Positions 63,381 through 64,000 of a stretch of 64,000 nt of DNA are shown piece after piece (within the stretch, counting starts at the first letter, position 1; every line of letters begins with the position of its first letter). This DNA comes from Streptomyces albus subsp. albus (GTDB taxonomy: Bacteria; Actinomycetota; Actinomycetes; Streptomycetales; Streptomycetaceae), in contig NZ_JOID01000007.1 in the NCBI RefSeq assembly GCF_000719865.1, forward strand, positions 186,001 to 250,000. The letters are read 5' to 3'. The notes beneath the pieces were generated by a model. That model ran no database searches. It was not told where the DNA came from and saw only the letters and a program-made list of their open reading frames with translations. The position numbers and the translations under genes are program-made.

Positions 63381-64000
63381 TCAGAGCCGGACGCCCTTGG
63401 AGGCCAGATACGACCGCGGGTTGATGTCGGATCCGTACTCCGTGCTCTGCCGCACCTCGAAGTGCAGGTGCGGCCCGCTCGACCGGCCGGTGTTGCCGGA
63501 CAGGCCGAGGAGGTCTCCCGGGCCCACCCGCTGCCCCGCGGTCGCGTCGACCCGGGAGAGGTGGGCGAAGAGGAGGTACTGGCCGCCCGGCGTCCGCACG
63601 GTCACCAGGTGGCCGTAGTCCCCGCCCCAGCCGGCCGTCACGATCTCGCCCGGTCCGGGCGCGCGCACCGGGGTGCCCACGGGGACGGCGAAGTCGACAC
63701 CCGTGTGGTGGCCGGCGAGCCAGCCGCCGGGGATGCCGTAGGCGGCGGAGACGTCGGCGTCGGCCACCGGGTGCGTCCACCCGTGCGCGGCGCCGGTTCC
63801 GGTGGATTTTCCGGAGGCCGGGCCGTCCGAGCCGTCCGAGCTGGCCAGGCCGTCCGCGCTCCCGGTGTCCTCCCGCGCCCCGCGGGCGGCGTCCCGCCGC
63901 TCGCCGGGGGCCGGCGGGCCGCCGCGCGGGCCCGGGCTGCCGTGGGTGCGGGCGCGGTCGTCGCGCTCGGACAGATACCGGTGGCTGATGTCCACGCCCG
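63381..64000 (-). CDS. M23-family metallopeptidase, C-terminal part (5' end outside window)
   Basis: The visible 200 or so residues comprise a Gly/Asp/Arg-rich low-complexity linker and a complete C-terminal M23 domain: HPVADADVSAAYGIPG, zinc ligands in HHTGVDFAVPVG and [12 protein letters not shown], and the usual end INPRSYLASKGVRL. The reading frame runs to the window edge; a GTG at 63995 is available, but the sequence before the linker looks continuous, so the true start probably lies beyond the window. It resembles the M23 domains at 49195 and 50948, but no LysM or Rpf domain is visible in the part seen. Confidence 0.88.
   Translation of the reverse strand, partial: GVDISHRYLSERDDRARTHGSPGPRGGPPAPGERRDAARGAREDTGSADGLASSDGSDGPASGKSTGTGAAHGWTHPVADADVSAAYGIPGGWLAGHHTGVDFAVPVGTPVRAPGPGEIVTAGWGGDYGHLVTVRTPGGQYLLFAHLSRVDATAGQRVGPGDLLGLSGNTGRSSGPHLHFEVRQSTEYGSDINPRSYLASKGVRL

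Overview
The window is a stretch of a very GC-rich actinobacterial chromosome, almost certainly Streptomyces. The signs are strong G/C bias at third codon positions, many GTG starts, 4-base ATGA/GTGA gene overlaps, an XRE regulator paired with a DUF397 protein, secreted Rpf-LysM-M23 cell-wall enzymes with a cyclic di-AMP (ydaO-type) riboswitch, an isolated MreB-like protein and a CbiZ cobinamide-salvage enzyme. No rRNA or tRNA gene, CRISPR array, intact insertion sequence, or PKS/NRPS gene was seen.

Layout. 1-6.4 kb: the 3' end of a methyltransferase, an anti-sigma-type ATPase, a small membrane protein, a DUF4396 membrane protein behind a perfect CsoR-type palindrome, and a large membrane-anchored nSTAND1 NTPase with 14 WD40 repeats. 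6.5-11.9 kb: a choline-to-glycine-betaine locus (BetT-type BCCT carrier, BetA-like choline dehydrogenase, divergent betaine aldehyde dehydrogenase apparently starting at ACG). 12-14.1 kb: an aspartate aminotransferase and a VapBC toxin-antitoxin pair. 14.3-18.8 kb: three secreted wall-active proteins (PGRP-type amidase, serine beta-lactamase-like protein, LasA-like M23 peptidase) and one gene relic, all ending in the same C-terminal SH3-like domain. 19.1-23.1 kb: a winged-helix regulator, a dead IS1380-type transposase, a frameshifted relic and a phosphotransferase. 23.3-28 kb: DUF397/XRE pair, TetR regulator with twin operators and its probable target, and two DUF-family proteins.

28.1-36.5 kb is a co-directional minus-strand run: SDR, nucleotidyltransferase-like protein, BON protein, phosphoesterase, DUF2795 protein, UDP-glucuronate decarboxylase-like SDR, carbamoyltransferase with a repetitive tail, and glycosyltransferase. 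The last three look like a module that makes, transfers and carbamoylates a sugar. 36.8-45 kb holds stress and repair genes: DUF1990, BrkB/YihY, separate NHEJ ligase and primase-polymerase genes, VOC protein, SDR, isochorismatase-like hydrolase and a PolX-like PHP protein. 45-49 kb is a complete three-subunit molybdenum aldehyde/xanthine oxidoreductase operon of the PaoABC/YagTSR type.

49.2-54.7 kb: two tandem Rpf-LysM-M23 paralogues, only one with a riboswitch, then cbiZ and an MreB-like gene. 54.9-61.9 kb: central carbon genes (phosphoketolase followed by 6-phosphogluconate dehydrogenase), a cation-efflux transporter and an LCP-family glycopolymer ligase, all on the minus strand. 62-64 kb: a second anti-sigma-type ATPase, an OsmC peroxidase and the 3' end of a further M23 protein cut by the window edge. 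Recurring themes are envelope remodelling (four M23 proteins, amidase, LCP, MreB), osmotic protection and DNA/oxidative stress. Many convergent pairs are separated by long GC-rich stem-loops, listed as candidate terminators.
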